DNA of 64,000 bases from Arachis hypogaea (taxonomy: Eukaryota > Streptophyta > Magnoliopsida > Fabales > Fabaceae). The notes beneath the pieces were generated by a model. That model was given only the letters and a program-made list of their open reading frames with translations, had not been told where the DNA came from and searched no databases. Below, piece by piece: positions 10,479 to 23,036 of this stretch. The DNA lies in assembly GCF_003086295.3 (NCBI RefSeq), contig NC_092048.1, forward strand, positions 1,059,001 to 1,123,000. Reading direction: 5' to 3'. The position numbers and the translations under genes were made by a program. Within the stretch, counting starts at the first letter, position 1; every line of letters starts with the position of its first letter.

Positions 10479-12809
10479 TGATTCAACTTCAGATTGTCAA
10501 CTAAACTAGAGTAAAGTGGATTTTGAAACTGAATCCAATGAAGTTCCTGAGGTGTGATTTAGTTTTAGTTAGTAATTGAATCTGAATTTGAATCCAATTA
10601 GTAGTTTTTGATTGTGTAGCTGAATAATGCGTGAACCTTGCCTGTGATATTTGCTGTTTATTCTTCCTTGTTTGAATTGAATCTAGTGTACTAGTTGTCA
10701 TTAGAATTAAAATAATTTTGTCCATTTCAGACATTCGCGTGTAGATCAGTAATAATTGAGTGCATTTCAGGAATGTTTGGGTGTATTTACAGTTTATGAC
10801 TTTTCATCTGATGGAGGGTGAATTGTCTTATTATTTTAGTTGAATTGTTTTAGTTTCTGTTTAGTTGTGATTCATGAATCTGGTTTTCTTATTTTTGATG
10901 ATAGTTTTATAGTTGTATTTGCATTCTATAGTTTATGCTTGTTTTAATATGGTGTATTTTGAGTGTATTTTACAGACCTTCTGTAGTGTTGATGACCAGT
11001 TTATTCCCAAGGACGGGATGACTTTTAACACCCTTGAAGATGCTGCAAAATTCTACAAGGATTATTCGAAGGTTGCAGGTTTTTCTACAAGAGTTTGGAG
11101 CACAAATAAGAAGAGAAACAAAATTAAGAATCAATTGATTACATGTAACAGAGAGAGAAAATGGAAATAAAAAATATCTCTGACCGAGAAGACAAATCCC
11201 TCAGCTGGTTTAAATTGTCCTACAAGAATTTATATATACGTGTTGAATGATATTGGTGTTTGGATCATTTCAAAGGTCGTGTTGCGTCATTCACATCCTT
11301 GCTGTTCAGATCAAGCACAGATGCTCAAACAATACAGGAAACTAAGCATGTCCATGCGTCGTACAATAGAGAATAACGAGGAAGCCGGTATCAGACCTAG
11401 CAAAACTTTCCAATCATTTGTTGCAGCAGCCGGGGTCACCGCGAGTTAAATTTTATCGAAAAAGACGTGAGGAATTACATCACTAGAGAAGTGTGGAATG
11501 TTTCGAAACAAGAGGATGCAAAAGAATTAGGGAAATGCTTATTAAGAATGAAAGAGAAGAATCATAATTTCTTTTTCGAGCTTGAACTCGAGGACGATCA
11601 GTCCATTAAGCTTGCTTTTTGGGCGAATGCAAGGAGCAGAGCTGCCTGTGAGTATTTCAGATATGTTATTTCATTTGACACCACCTACAATACAAAAAGG
11701 TAACATGCTGTTCTGGTTTATGATGTTGAATTAATGTTGTTTTATGAATCTGCTGCAGAGGTGTATATTGGAAGTTTTTTGGTGTATAAGATCATTATTT
11801 GGGTGTATTTGTTGATTTTAATTCTATTTTGTCGTAATCTGTTTCAGGTATAATCTGGTTTGTAGTTCTTTTGTCGGGGTGAATCACCACGGTCAGTCAA
11901 CACTTCTTGGATGCGCTTTGATGAAAAACGAAGATATTAAATCATTCAAAAGGTTATTTCAATGTTGGCTTCGTTGCATGGGAGGAAATGCTCTAAAAGG
12001 GATTCTCATCGATCAATGTGCATCGATGCAAAGGGATATCGAGGCTTGTATGCCCACAACAATTCACCGTAGGTGTATTTGGCACATCATAAAGAAGATT
12101 CCAAGCAAATTAAATGGATACAAGGGACACACAAAAATCGAACAAGAAATGAGCCAAGTTATTTGGAACTCTCATACCAAATAATCATTTGATAGGAATT
12201 GGGATGATTTTATGCTGAAGTATGGTATTGTGGACAACAAATGCCTTTTAGGTAATGACGTTTAAAATTAGCAGGGGTGTAAATTGTATATTTTTGGGTG
12301 TATTATAGTCTAATTTTGGTGTATTTTGCAGATCTTTATGAATACCGTTATATATGGGTTCCAATTTATCTGGATCACCACTTATGGGCCGGGATGAGAA
12401 GCACCCAAAGGAGCGAGAGCATGCATTCATTTTTTAATAAGTTCATTACCCAGAACAGCTCACTTATCCAATTTGTCAAACAATACGATAATTGCCTCGG
12501 AAGTAGGGAGCAAACAGAAAGAGAATCGGATGCTGCAGAGATTTTCACACAATCATACCGTATGCAACAAAATCCTCCATAAAAGTTCAGTTTCAACATG
12601 TGTACACTCACCAAAAGTTTAGGGAAGTCCAAGCACAATTCAGAGGGAAAATGAATTCCATCACAAGATTAATGAGCTCCGCTTTAGGCTATTTAGTATA
12701 CGAAGTTGGAGAACAAGTTTCCAACTCAATATTCAACAAGTTTGCGGTTACTTACGACTCAGTAGCAGCCAAGTGAAATGCCAGTGCTTATTATTTGAGT
12801 CAAAAATTT
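10479..12809 (+). pseudogene. FAR1/FHY3-type (MULE-derived) transposase-like gene, degenerate and 3'-truncated
   Basis: Four exon blocks can be followed. 10479-10551 is an acidic N-terminus. 10974-11703 has the FAR1 DNA-binding region (GMTFNTLEDAAKFYKDYS, GFSTRVWSTNKKR) and the start of the transposase domain. 11849-12252 is the MULE transposase core (NHHGQSTLLGCALMKNED, ILIDQCASMQRDIEACMPTT, HRRCIWHIIKK). 12332-12809 has RSTQRSESMHSFFNKF and then VKCQCLLFES, where homology stops before the SWIM zinc finger is complete. FAR1-family proteins are domesticated Mutator transposases acting as transcription factors. Damage: an in-frame TAG in exon 1, a stop after NRERKWK (11168), a 1-base loss near 11430, and further stops near 12182, 12580 and 12773. 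Presumed introns repeatedly contain GGTGTATTTT. It could be a decayed host gene or a decayed MULE; no terminal repeats were found. Confidence 0.82.
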
Positions 12810-14236
12810 TGTTAAACTAACAATATAAAATTTTAAATAAATAGATAGTTTTCAATAAGTGATGGTGAGAAGTATACCCAGATTCAGAAAATTTTTTTTT
12901 TTTCCGAAGACGAATGCAGGATGACAAATTTCTTTTTTTCTTTCTTTCTTCTTTTTCTTCGTTTTCTCCTTCTTTTCTTCTTTCTCTCTCCCCTCAATTC
13001 TGCTCTTTTCACAATTCCCTAAAATAGAAATTTATTTAGTTAGCAGAATAATTTAGAAACACTTGAACCGAAATTTCAAGAAAAATAATTTTTTTTATTT
13101 ACTATTTTATTATTTGTCTTAAATGCAATCTGGTCGACCAGTCTCTTCCGTGTCCAGTACGCCACCTATGATGGTCCGGAAGCATCATCTACTTTTGGAT
13201 CAGGGAACTTCGTTTCATGGAAATATATTATCATTAAGAGAAAGACGCAGCCATCAATTGAAAATTTGTCTCCTGTTCTCTGGAGTTTGATCTCTTTGAT
13301 CAGGAAGCTCAGCACATGAGATGTCTAATTACATTGTCGGACTGCCTCCACATGAAGGAGAAGTGGCTTATAGACTCGAGATTGTGCTTATTATGTCAGC
13401 AACAAGAAGCATTTTTGGACGAAGAGGACGGCGGTCGTCTTGAATTTTAGCAAGTTCTCATCCCCTCCAACACTCATATCCGTCACAGATTTTGTCAAAG
13501 ACACCAAAGTAGCACATTTGAAGCTGTCAATAATCTTCTTCTGTTGCTCATTCAGTTTTCTGTACACAACTTTTTAAGAAAAATTATACCCTACAATATT
13601 TTAATATAAATAAATCAGTTCAGATTTAAACAAGTAGTAAAAAAGGCTCAATTATCAACAAAAATACATCGAATTCATTTTCTGTATCCAAATAAATTTC
13701 AAATAAACTAAGGAATGAAATAAAATTAAAATGTCTATTTTATAAATAAAATTAAAAAGTAACAACCTAAACAAAAAATAATTTATAATTTTTTAAAATT
13801 TCTAATAACAACACCTAAACAAATAATTAGTTCAACAATATTAAAAACTAAATACCTAACAATTTAAGAAAATTTATTTAAAAATAAAAAAAATAACAAC
13901 CTAAGTAAATAATAATTTATAAATAAAATTTAAAATTTTTTTAATAACAATACCTAAATAAATAAATTTTCAAACTCAATTTATGAGCGCTATGTCAATA
14001 TACCTATTTGTATTACTATAAAGATAACTAATTATTATGTATATAAATACTAAAATTATACATATATTCATATATAATCAACCTCTATCTTTTCCTTTTT
14101 GTCTTCCCACCCAAATCCACATCAAGATTCGGTCAAAAAAAGGAAGTGCAAAATTTGGAAGAAAAACAAAAACAAAAAGAGGAAAAGAAAATTTCCCGCC
14201 AAAAGAGAGCCCTCGTTTCCCGCCATGTAGCTCCGC
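12810..14236. other. Intergenic; polypyrimidine tract and unassigned segment
   Basis: 12925-13000 is a CTT/CTTT-rich tract. 13130-13580 has more balanced base composition than its surroundings, and on the minus strand part of it (about 13400-13565) reads open, but no family was recognised. 13600-14030 is AT-rich with A-runs. Confidence 0.4.
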
Positions 14237-14238
14237 CT

Positions 14239-14248
14239 ATATATACAC
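14239..14248 (+). promoter_or_regulatory. TATA box of the exon-duplication gene
   Basis: CTATATATAC lies only about 20 bp before the first in-frame ATG (14261). With the usual 25-35 bp between TATA and transcript start, transcription would begin at or beyond that ATG. This favours the second in-frame ATG at 14303 as the real start. Confidence 0.6.
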
Positions 14249-14302
14249 TAAACTCAGAAAATGGCGCCATTTTTCTCCCACGCTGCAAGCTCGTCTTCCA
14301 CC

Positions 14303-17300
14303 ATGAAGGCGATCCCTGCAACTCGCAAGCGTAACCATCCATCTCCTTCCTCACGTTCTGATACATTCACCCGCAGCAGATCCCAGCTCTTCCTTCACCG
14401 CAGCCGCTCCGGTTTCCTCCGCCCTGATCCCCAAAGCACCCGATCCCGTTTCCTCTGCCCTGATCCCCAAAGCACCCACTTCCGTTACCAGGCCACACTT
14501 CCTCCTTCCCAGTGCCCTACTTCAAGGATTCGACTATCGGAGAGCGTCGATGACAACAACGGCGGCGACGACATGGTTTTCCTTAAGGATCTTAAGAAAA
14601 AAACGAAACTAAGACACGAAGCTTCTTCCACAGGTGGCGACAGTGAGCTGTCTCGGGTTCTGATGAAGGACCTTCGAACAAGACGAGTTTATTCTCCGCA
14701 ATCGAGCGTTGGCGCCTGCTCCAGTCTGGTGGCGGCGGATATGTTTGCCAACGGGAGTGGTGTTGATTCCGACAGCAGTCGTGGGGGAATGGCTGATTTA
14801 GGGTCTGGGGCGAAACCGAGTTTGGAGAAAAGCTGTTCTGAGAGAGAGGGTTCGAAGTTGGTGGGAGAGAATGGTAATTTGGAGAAGGCGTTTTGGTCCG
14901 AGGGTCAGAAGAAGGATGAGGTGAACTCAATTTTAAGTTTAGTCTTAAACGAGTATAGATCTGATAAGGATAGTAACATGTATGTCGACGACGCGAGCGA
15001 GAGTTCTGATTTGGGGAAAACTGAATCGCAAGATGAGAAGCGAAGTGAAGGAATTTCTTCGGAGAAAATTGAAGAATCCAAGGAAGAATTGCTACAAATG
15101 ATTCCACCCGAAACTGAGATACGCGCCAGCACAGAGGTTAAAGGAAAGCAACGGAAACAAGTCGAGGATATGCCTTTAGCTGGAAATGCTTTGAAAAATG
15201 CAGGCGAGGGTTCTTGCGAAAACGATAGCCGGAGGAATGGTTCTGTTCTCAAGAGCAAATCAGTAAGGACCTACCATGTTTTACATTTTCATTTTAAATG
15301 TATCTTGTGTGTTGGGCATTTTGTTGTTGGTGTAAATTATTGTGAGATTACTGTTCAAAACTATACTTTTGTTAATTTTAATTTGTAGCTAAACCTATGT
15401 CACCGTGGAATTGATTTATGATTTATGCAGGCGCTTAGACCACGCTTCCAGGGGAGGTTGTTCAAAGCCCCTGGTTCGGTCAGTTTCAAAAGATTGTTTC
15501 CATATCTAATGGACATAATGAAAGATGATTCTGGTAACTCCTTTGTGCCAATGTTTTACGAGTCATTTTAACTGAATTAGATCATGATTTAGTTGATGAC
15601 TAATTTGGCTAAAAAATTTTGTAGCTAAGGAAGAATTGGGTCATTGCCCGAAAGATGAGAGGGCTATGGATGGAAACAATTCAAGACTTTCTTTGTCATA
15701 TCAAAGTCAAGGACCGTCTAAACTTGAACGTATGATCGATAGTTGCTCCGTGCTTGGATCTACGCCATCTATTGTTTCTGAAGATGATGCTGTGGTAGCT
15801 CCTGTTAATGAGTTATCTCATGGTAATGGGTCAGAATTAACATCATCACCAGACTCACTTGAATTGGATATGCAATTCCATAGCAAAGGCTTGACTAGCG
15901 AGTGTTTATTTGTGCCGTCCGTAAAAGAAGTTGGAAATGCTCCGTGCAATGATAAGGAAGACTCAAAGCAGCAGGGCAGTAAACCTGATTATGTCATCGC
16001 TGCTAATGATGGTAGTTGTACCGTGGAGCAGTTTGCCGTGTTTGATGAAGAATGTGTACTAACAACTCCACCTGATGCAGATACATTTGACAAGCAAGAG
16101 ATCAATAAATTAGGCCAATTAGAGAGCAATGCTCAGAATATGTATAATGTCGAAGCTATGGATATGAGCAAAAGTAATCAGGAAAATGCTGTTGAAGGTT
16201 TTTCTCAGAAGGCCGACATGAGAAAAGATTCTATTATTAAGAGTAAATCTGTAAGAATCTATCTTGCTTTCAATTTTCAAATATTGTTACAGCTTTTTAC
16301 TAAATTCAAATTCTGCTGTTCAATTGAATTAGATCAGAACCTTAGCTGTTGAAATACTTTGACGATTTTGTGTATCGAGATGTTTAGAAATTTTATTTTG
16401 GTAGTTGGTTGGGTTTGTAGCACCTCCTACGCATGTTTTTCCTTTTTTCCCTATCTGTGTCATTTTAATAACTAAGCTTGGGATGTCTATGCAGGTACCT
16501 AGATCAAATTTGCACAGGAAACTTTTCATAAACCCACGTTCATTTGGCTACAAAAGGTTGCTTCCTTTTCTAATGGATTTCACTAAAGACGAACGTGGTA
16601 ATTGTTGTGTTTTCGACTACTCGTATCATTTAATTTATAATGCATTAAATAAATCAATTACAGATTATGAGTGCTAATTGAGCTATTGATTTTATGTTGC
16701 ACATAAATATTAGATCACCAGACGCATCCTAAAGAAGATGAGGTGGATACTGCCAGGAAAATACAATTTCCTCTCTTATCTCAAAATCAAGGAGCATCTA
16801 TCAGCAAACACAATATAGACGATAGCTCCAGGCATGATACAATTGAATCTAACAAAGTGGTGAGCAATATATTAGTAGATTCTACCAATGAGTTATGTCA
16901 TGGTAACCAGCCGAAGTTGACATCTTCCCAAGAGTTGCCTGAATTGCCGATGCAGCTCGATGCAAGAGAAATGGTTCATGAATGTTTATCTTTTCCCTCT
17001 GCAAATGAACATATTGAAAAAGTTGAGATAGTTCCTAAAGACGAATGCTTGAGTGTCTCAAAGTTTGATCCGCATTCAGTAATGGGCTTACACTGTGAAG
17101 GTGTTAATCACGTGCAAAATATATCCTGCGAACAACACAATAGTGAGTCACCACCCAAAGCTCAAAATGTGCTTGGTATTGACTGTAATGTCTCTAATCT
17201 TACATTTGAGCATCATTCTAGTAAAGAAAAAGGACCATCTGTTGCTTATGATGAAGGTAAACCGTCTGAAAGTCTGGAGAATTGCAAGACTGTTTGTGGA

Positions 17301-19099
17301 TATTTTCTTGAAGGTCAGAGTGTAAAAAAATTGGATCGTAATAAGCCAGATGTGCAAGATAAAGAAAAAACAAATCACAAAATTTGCAGTAGTGACAACG
17401 CTGTAGTTTTGAATCATGTCAGTCTTTTAGGTGAAGGGCCCAGATCGTCACCGGAGAAAGTTATATTAGGAAAATCAGACATGGAGGGGCATGGTGCTGG
17501 GAGCCAGAAAGCAGGAAGTGTTCTGAAAGGCATAGTTTATGGTGCAAGGATGCCTTCAAAAGGAAAAAACGATAAACATGCTAATCAAGTTCATGAAGCC
17601 AGAAATAGCTCTGAAATTAAGACGAGATTGGTGAGTGTCATTTCATTTGTATTTGTTTTTCCCTGCAGAGTGTTAGTCCCTAGACTATATGAAACTGATT
17701 ACAAAACCTTTTCCCCTATCCCATGTGTGAATATAAATTTTATTTTTCAATTACGTGGTTTCAAAAACAGGTTATAAATCGTTGCTCACATATGGAGTTG
17801 TTGAAGCAAACAGCAAGTTACAGCTACAAAAGATTGCTTCCTTATCTCTCGAATACCATGAAAGATAGTTCATGTAAGTGTTGGGTCTAATTCTTTATAC
17901 TCAGTCAGCTGATATGAAAATATCTCTCTTGGCAAAATTGGCTACTGCATTATGAGTTAGAAACTAACTTTTTGATGATCTTAATATTTTAGGTGCTACT
18001 GAGAGTGATCATTGCCCAAAAGTTCAGAAGCTCTTGGATCAAACAAGCTCATATTCAAACATGCAAGCAACTCCGGTATGTGATCCAACTGGTTGTGCTC
18101 CATTAAAACGTTGCAGGGGCAGTCCTTGTGAATTAAATAATGATAGTTCAAGCCCAATACTTGAAGTTCCTGAATATAAGCCATCACGCAATTCATGCAA
18201 AGTGATTCAACTGCACGATGAACAGGTTGTATCAAATGGACACTGCAAGCCGGAAAGCTCTCCTTGTCCACGGATTTCTGATAACAACATAGATTCACCA
18301 ATCATACCCTATGGCCCTATGGCTATCACCAGAGATGAAGAGGCTGCGTCTGTGTTACCTGCACCATCGGTTTACTCTGAAGTTAAAGGAAATAGTTCTT
18401 TCCCGACATCTCTTAATGAGGAGGAGAAGCCTTTGGAAACATGTAGATGTCAGAGTTTGTCTCAAGCAACGTTCTTGGATCAACCTAGAGTCTCTACCAC
18501 TAGCTTCAAAAGGGGAATTTTGAAAAGAAGTCCAAGAGGATGCAGAGGGCTTTGCTCATGCTTGAATTGTGCCTCTTTTCACCTTCATGCAGAAAGAGCA
18601 TTTGAATTCTCTAGAAATCAGTTTCTAGATGCCGAAGAGGTTGCCCATGACCTTATAAAGGAACTATCTCATTTAAGAAAGATATTAGAAAGATCCACGG
18701 AGAGTGTCAACGGCAATCCTATCCTTGACAGAAGCCAGGTGAGTGCTACAATATTGATATCTTATATCTCTACTTTACTCACTTGATCACTATCTTCCCC
18801 ATGACATGCAGTTTCTGATGCCTTTACATATTTATCCATCTACATATTTCAGGTGAAAGAAGCCTGCAGGGAAGCATTAGTTGCAGAGCAACTTGCAAAA
18901 GACAGGTTTAGCCAGATGAATGATGATCTTAACATTCATTGTAGAATCTCGGTATGTGCATATTTATAACCAAATCCCAAATTGGATACTCCAGTTGAAC
19001 ATCTCGTTTATATCAGCTATATTTGTGCAGAACTTGCAGCGCCCAAGGGTTAGATTTTCAGATCATGTTGAGCAAAAGGTAATTGAGGCACGCAGATAA
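14303..19099 (+). CDS. Unknown plant protein with tandemly duplicated exon pairs and C-terminal Cys/coiled-coil region
   Basis: Nine exons with clean GT-AG borders: 14303-15262, 15431-15533, 15625-16250, 16495-16597, 16714-17630, 17771-17873, 17993-18738, 18853-18951 and 19031-19099. They join in one frame to 1241 residues. Exons 2, 4 and 6 are each 103 nt and encode the same module (FKRLFPYLMDIMKDD; YKRLLPFLMDFTKDE; YKRLLPYLSNTMKDS). Each is followed by a long acidic Ser-rich exon opening with an HCPK/HPKE-like motif. Exons 3 and 5 also share NEL.HGN..(E/K)LTSS. Exons 1 and 3 end in the same KSKS before the splice. The C-terminus (exons 7-9) has CRGLCSCLNCASFHLHAERA, a charged helical stretch (EEVAHDLIKELSHLRKILERS) and a basic RPRVRFSDHVEQK end. 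The N-terminus is basic and Ser/Pro/Arg-rich. I do not recognise the family; a nuclear role is only a guess from composition. The start at 14303 rather than 14261 rests on the TATA spacing. Confidence 0.85.
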
Positions 19100-19762
19100 A
19101 CAGGTGTCTCATTACATCTGAGCTTGGAACTCTGTTTCTGCATGTGTGAGGCTAATCTTGGAAAATCAAACTGCAGGGGAAGTGTTCTGTTGGTATGCAG
19201 TAGAGAAATTAGTTAGTATCGTCGTGTAATTTTTTTATTTAGTCCTATTGTTCTTTTTTATTGTTTGAAGTTGTGAATATATTTTGATTTGCAACTTGGA
19301 ACTTTTCAATCTTACTGGTTCTGTTATATAGCGATTTTGACAAGAAGACACTGGCCAAGTTTCAAATGTTAATCTTTAGAGGTTAGAAAGACGTTTAGGT
19401 TTGACGTGTAGATAAATATTGTACGTGATACTACCAAATTATGCTTATAATTAATGGGTTACCTATAATTAATTATATGGATATGGGTTGTATTGTTTGA
19501 GCTTAATTTTTTGGATTTAATCTTTTAAATTTTAAATTTTATTTTAGAAAATAAAGCGTAATTTCTCATTATTTATTTTATAGATGGAATCAAGAAAAAA
19601 TATAAGAAAAATAACATTCAAAAATGAGAGATCACACTTTATTCTCTAAAATAATTCTCTAAAATAAAAATTGAAAATTTAGAGGATCAAAATCCTAATT
19701 TTTCATATATCAATTATAGTATAATATATATTACGTAAAATGAGTTGATCATACGTGTATGT
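19100..19762. other. 3' flank of the exon-duplication gene
   Basis: The first few hundred bases should be 3' UTR (T-rich, 19220-19330). The remainder is AT-rich with no gene recognised. Confidence 0.4.
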
Positions 19763-20090
19763 AGGCTAATTTTTTTTGTTATGGAAGTAGAAGTGGTGAT
19801 ATACCTTAACATTGTAATTTTTGGTGTTTTTTAAAACTGTGTAAGTACTAAGTACTGAAATCGGAGGGTTCGATTTCTGTACCTAAATTTTTTTTTTACC
19901 ACAAATCGGACGGTCCGATTTGTGTACCTCGAGAAATTGGACGGTCTGATTTCTGTACCTCTAATAAATCGGATGGTTCGATTTTTGCTTCTCTAATTAA
20001 ACGATCTCACATTTGAGTATAATACCCCAACAATCCATATTTTAAAAAAACACCACTACCACTCCAATATTAAAAATAAAAAATTCGTGT
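19763..20090 (+). repeat. Palindrome-array repeat (family P), copy 1
   Basis: Begins GCTAATTTTTTTTGTTATGG, passes a conserved TTAACATTGTAATTTTTGGTG block, then has spaced copies of the dyad ACAAATCGGACGGTCCGATTTGT and its variants, and ends ACACCACTACCACTCCAATA. The reverse complement of the whole unit recurs at 25993-26318, and a partial forward copy lies at 30435-30755. It has no coding capacity; probably a MITE-like element whose hairpins are internal rather than terminal. Confidence 0.7.
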
Positions 20091-21345
20091 ATGTATTGAT
20101 AAGTCTTGAGAGAGGTATAACCCGATTTGTCTAAAGTTGATGGATGATGTATATGTGGACTTTAAGAGAAATAGTAGTGACGGGCACTTGCAAAGGCGTT
20201 TCAACGCTCAAGTTAGTCCGAGTAAGAGATGGGTATAATGTTATTCAAAGTGAATAGCGTATATTTTTTACGTTGTTAGGGTTTTATATTTATAGAGTGT
20301 TGTCTTTTCGGAGTGGTTGAGCTATTTTCCTGATATTTTGGTAACCGACCTTAATTTGTTTCGGAGTGGTTCTATTAAGGACAAGATCATCTCTAATTGA
20401 AAAATAAATCACGTTTTATTTCACTTGGATTCTGATTTATAGGTATAATTGGGTGGAGTTATAATTAACGGATCACAATTCTTAAATTTGACCTGTGTAT
20501 TTTTTAATAAGACAAGTTGAGTTTTTGAGCTATAAATTGGAATCGTAGTAATAGTAGTAGCTCCCAAATTCAATTTGATACGTTTAGAAAATAATAACCA
20601 TGTTAGAGAGGAAAGCTTGAGGTAAATAAATAATAAATAAGGTAAAAAAAATTTGAGAGTTATAATAAATAATAGAATCGTGAAAATTAGGCTCCAATAT
20701 GTAATATTCGGAAAAAAAGTTTGATAGTAAAAATCTTTAGAGTAATGGTTAGAAGTAAAATAAAGTAGAAAATAAAATAAAATAAAAATAAAAATAGTAA
20801 ATGATGGATATGTAATGAATATCTTTTTCTTTCAAACATTATAGTTACCAAGGTCATAATGGCTGGTTGTAACGGCTGAGTTATAGATATAATAACTGAG
20901 TTGTGTGTAGGTAAGTTATGAGTCATGAAAACCTAACATTTTTTTTACGTAATCTCTGAATTATAACTTGTAGTCGCCTTAGTTATAGTGACTATATCAC
21001 AATCTTAAACTTGACTTGTTTATTTTTAAAAGAAGCAGGTTGAGATTTTATGAAAATCGAGTTATAACTCGACAAGATATAGAATAGATGGGGTTGTGTT
21101 ATAATTCAGGGATACGAGGATTAGTTCCCAAGATCAACTTGATAATCTTAAAAATATAATTGGACAAGCTTGTCATTGAAAAATGTGTTGCTTATACCTA
21201 TATCTTTTTTAATGAGTTTATAGTTGATTGTTTGTTGGACTGATGCCGACTTATAGGTGTAGTTCGCTTTGACTGACTCCGACTTATAATTATCGGTTTG
21301 TTTGAAGTGCTTCCGATTTATAAGTGTCGGTTTGTTGAATTGATA
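20091..21345. repeat. Remnants of an LTR-retrotransposon
   Basis: 20120-20260 and 22800-22950 share a motif string (GA/CGGGCACTTGCAAAG or equivalent, then AGTAAGA.ATGGGTATAAT). The text then carries repeated CCGACTTATA/TCGGTTTGTTTG phrases at 21230-21340. The composition and dispersed matches look like decayed LTR sequence. No coding domain or LTR pair could be delimited. Confidence 0.4.
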
Positions 21346-21571
21346 CTGTAATGACTCAATTTCTAGTATGTCATTATCACACTAGAAGTTAAGTGTTACT
21401 AACTTACTTCCCTATTTATTAGCTAATATTTATTATATGAGCCTGCTTTGTTGTTAAAACGTAGTCGTTTCCGCGGGATATCTCTTTTTTTTTTCGCGTT
21501 CGATTTAATAAGCAGAAACATTTATAGATACCATCACAGGTAATAATAGATAAAGCAGTTCAAAACTATTC

Positions 21572-21632
<61 letters not shown>

Positions 21633-22460
21633 TGCACGTCGGTTAATACCATTTAGGGTTGACATCCCTAGGAGTAGATAGTTATTAACTATCTACACAC
21701 ACATATATCCCAGGCCTTGATGTAAATCTCGTAAAATTAACGAATAATTAGTCAATAAATTAATTTTTAATAAAAGAAGTTAGAACTGTAAATTTTATAG
21801 TTTAATAAGGTAGAGCTAATTAAAATAAGAATTTTGACACTAATTTTAAAGAATTTGGCTCAAGATTAGGTCGAACGGACCGAACCGATGGAACAGAGTA
21901 CGAACCGGACCCGTGGGCCCAACCAATCCATCAAATTTAATGAGCTTAAACTCATTCTTTCTCCCCATTCATGCAAACACGGTGAGGTTCAACAAGAGAG
22001 GGCGAAAAACACTTTCCATTTGCAAATCCTCACTTAAACCTTTGATTCTACATAACTTCTCGCTCTGAGTTCCGATCGCCACATCGTTTGCAGCCATGCG
22101 TCCACAGTGACGAGCTCTACAAAGCCCAGTATATTGTAAGGTAAAGTTCAGTTTCAATTCTCTCTTCTCAAATCCAAAAATTTCATGATTTGGGGGGTGT
22201 TGAGATTTTAGTTAATTTGATATTTTAGGATCAAATTGACTTGAGGAATTAGTGGGCTTTTGCTAAATTGAGGCATATACACGTACACGTGGCTCACGTG
22301 TACACGTGATAAATTAGGAATAGTGATAAATGAAACTAATGAAAAAAAATTGGAGTAAAAGAGTAAAGATATTTTATTAATGAAGGAGAGTACATCACCG
22401 TATTTCGACTTATGAACTTAGTTGTAATACACTTTTAAGGAAAAGATATTCTCTATCCTT
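21346..22460. other. Intergenic, unassigned; contains a long AT microsatellite
   Basis: No gene recognised. 21840-22200 has a more GC-rich, leader-like stretch with GGACCGAACC and CGTGGGCCCAACC phrases, which may be retroelement-derived. Confidence 0.35.
21575..21626. repeat. (AT)26 microsatellite
   Basis: An uninterrupted AT dinucleotide run of about 52 bp, likely to be length-polymorphic. Confidence 0.95.
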
Positions 22461-22466
22461 GTTATA

Positions 22467-22745
22467 GTGTTGTCGCAAAATGTATGCATCTCGTCTGATG
22501 AGCTTTGGGGTGACTATCACCGCAGTTTTAGCTTTCGAGGTAGGTTGTCATCATTACCAGGATTTTTTTGCTCTCCTCATTATCTCGGTTGTTCTGTTTC
22601 TGATTTAATAATTTGGCTATCCGCTGAACTTCTGTTCGCAACGACTCATTAATAGCTGACAGCTTGGCTTCGGTGTAAGGGGGAGGAGGAGGATTGTTTT
22701 ACTCTTCTGCCATTGATTATGACATGTAAAAAAGGGTAAAATCAA
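22467..22745 (-). pseudogene. Short decayed retroelement coding fragment (tentative)
   Basis: On the minus strand a frame reads PPPPPYTEAKLSAINESLR and continues TEVQRIAKLLN, broken by stops near its beginning. It lies beside LTR-like fragments, so a gag-related remnant is plausible, but no diagnostic domain is present. Confidence 0.3.
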
Positions 22746-23036
22746 AGCAAAAGAGATAATGGTGGGATTAAGTAAAATCATCCTGTCCAAGGTTGAGCTT
22801 ATCTTCGTTTGGAACGGATGAGGTATACGTCAGTTTTTTTTTGTCTAGGATGAATGAGGTATACGTCGGCTCCAAAAGAAACAGCGGCGGCGGACACCTG
22901 TAAAGACATTCTGACACTTAAGTTAATAAGAGTAAGATATGGGTATAATATTAGGGCAGGATAGGGTACGCGTTTAGGGTGTACCCTACCCTACCATATC
23001 CGCACCCTATATATAACACACATTTTATATAAGAAA
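22746..23036. repeat. LTR-like fragment and TAGGGTA-rich sequence
   Basis: 22800-22950 matches the decayed LTR text at 20120-20260. 22955-23010 has a GGGTACCC/TACCCTACC-type inverted motif. A matching GTAGGGTAAGG plus CATACCCTACTAG...CAACTCTAG segment lies at 24765-24925, on the far side of the hAT element. The two may be halves of an older hAT-like element split by that insertion. Confidence 0.4.

Noticed and set aside
13130..13580. Possible gene fragment, partly open on the minus strand
   Set aside because: Could not be tied to any family and has no clear start, stop or splice sites; left as unassigned.
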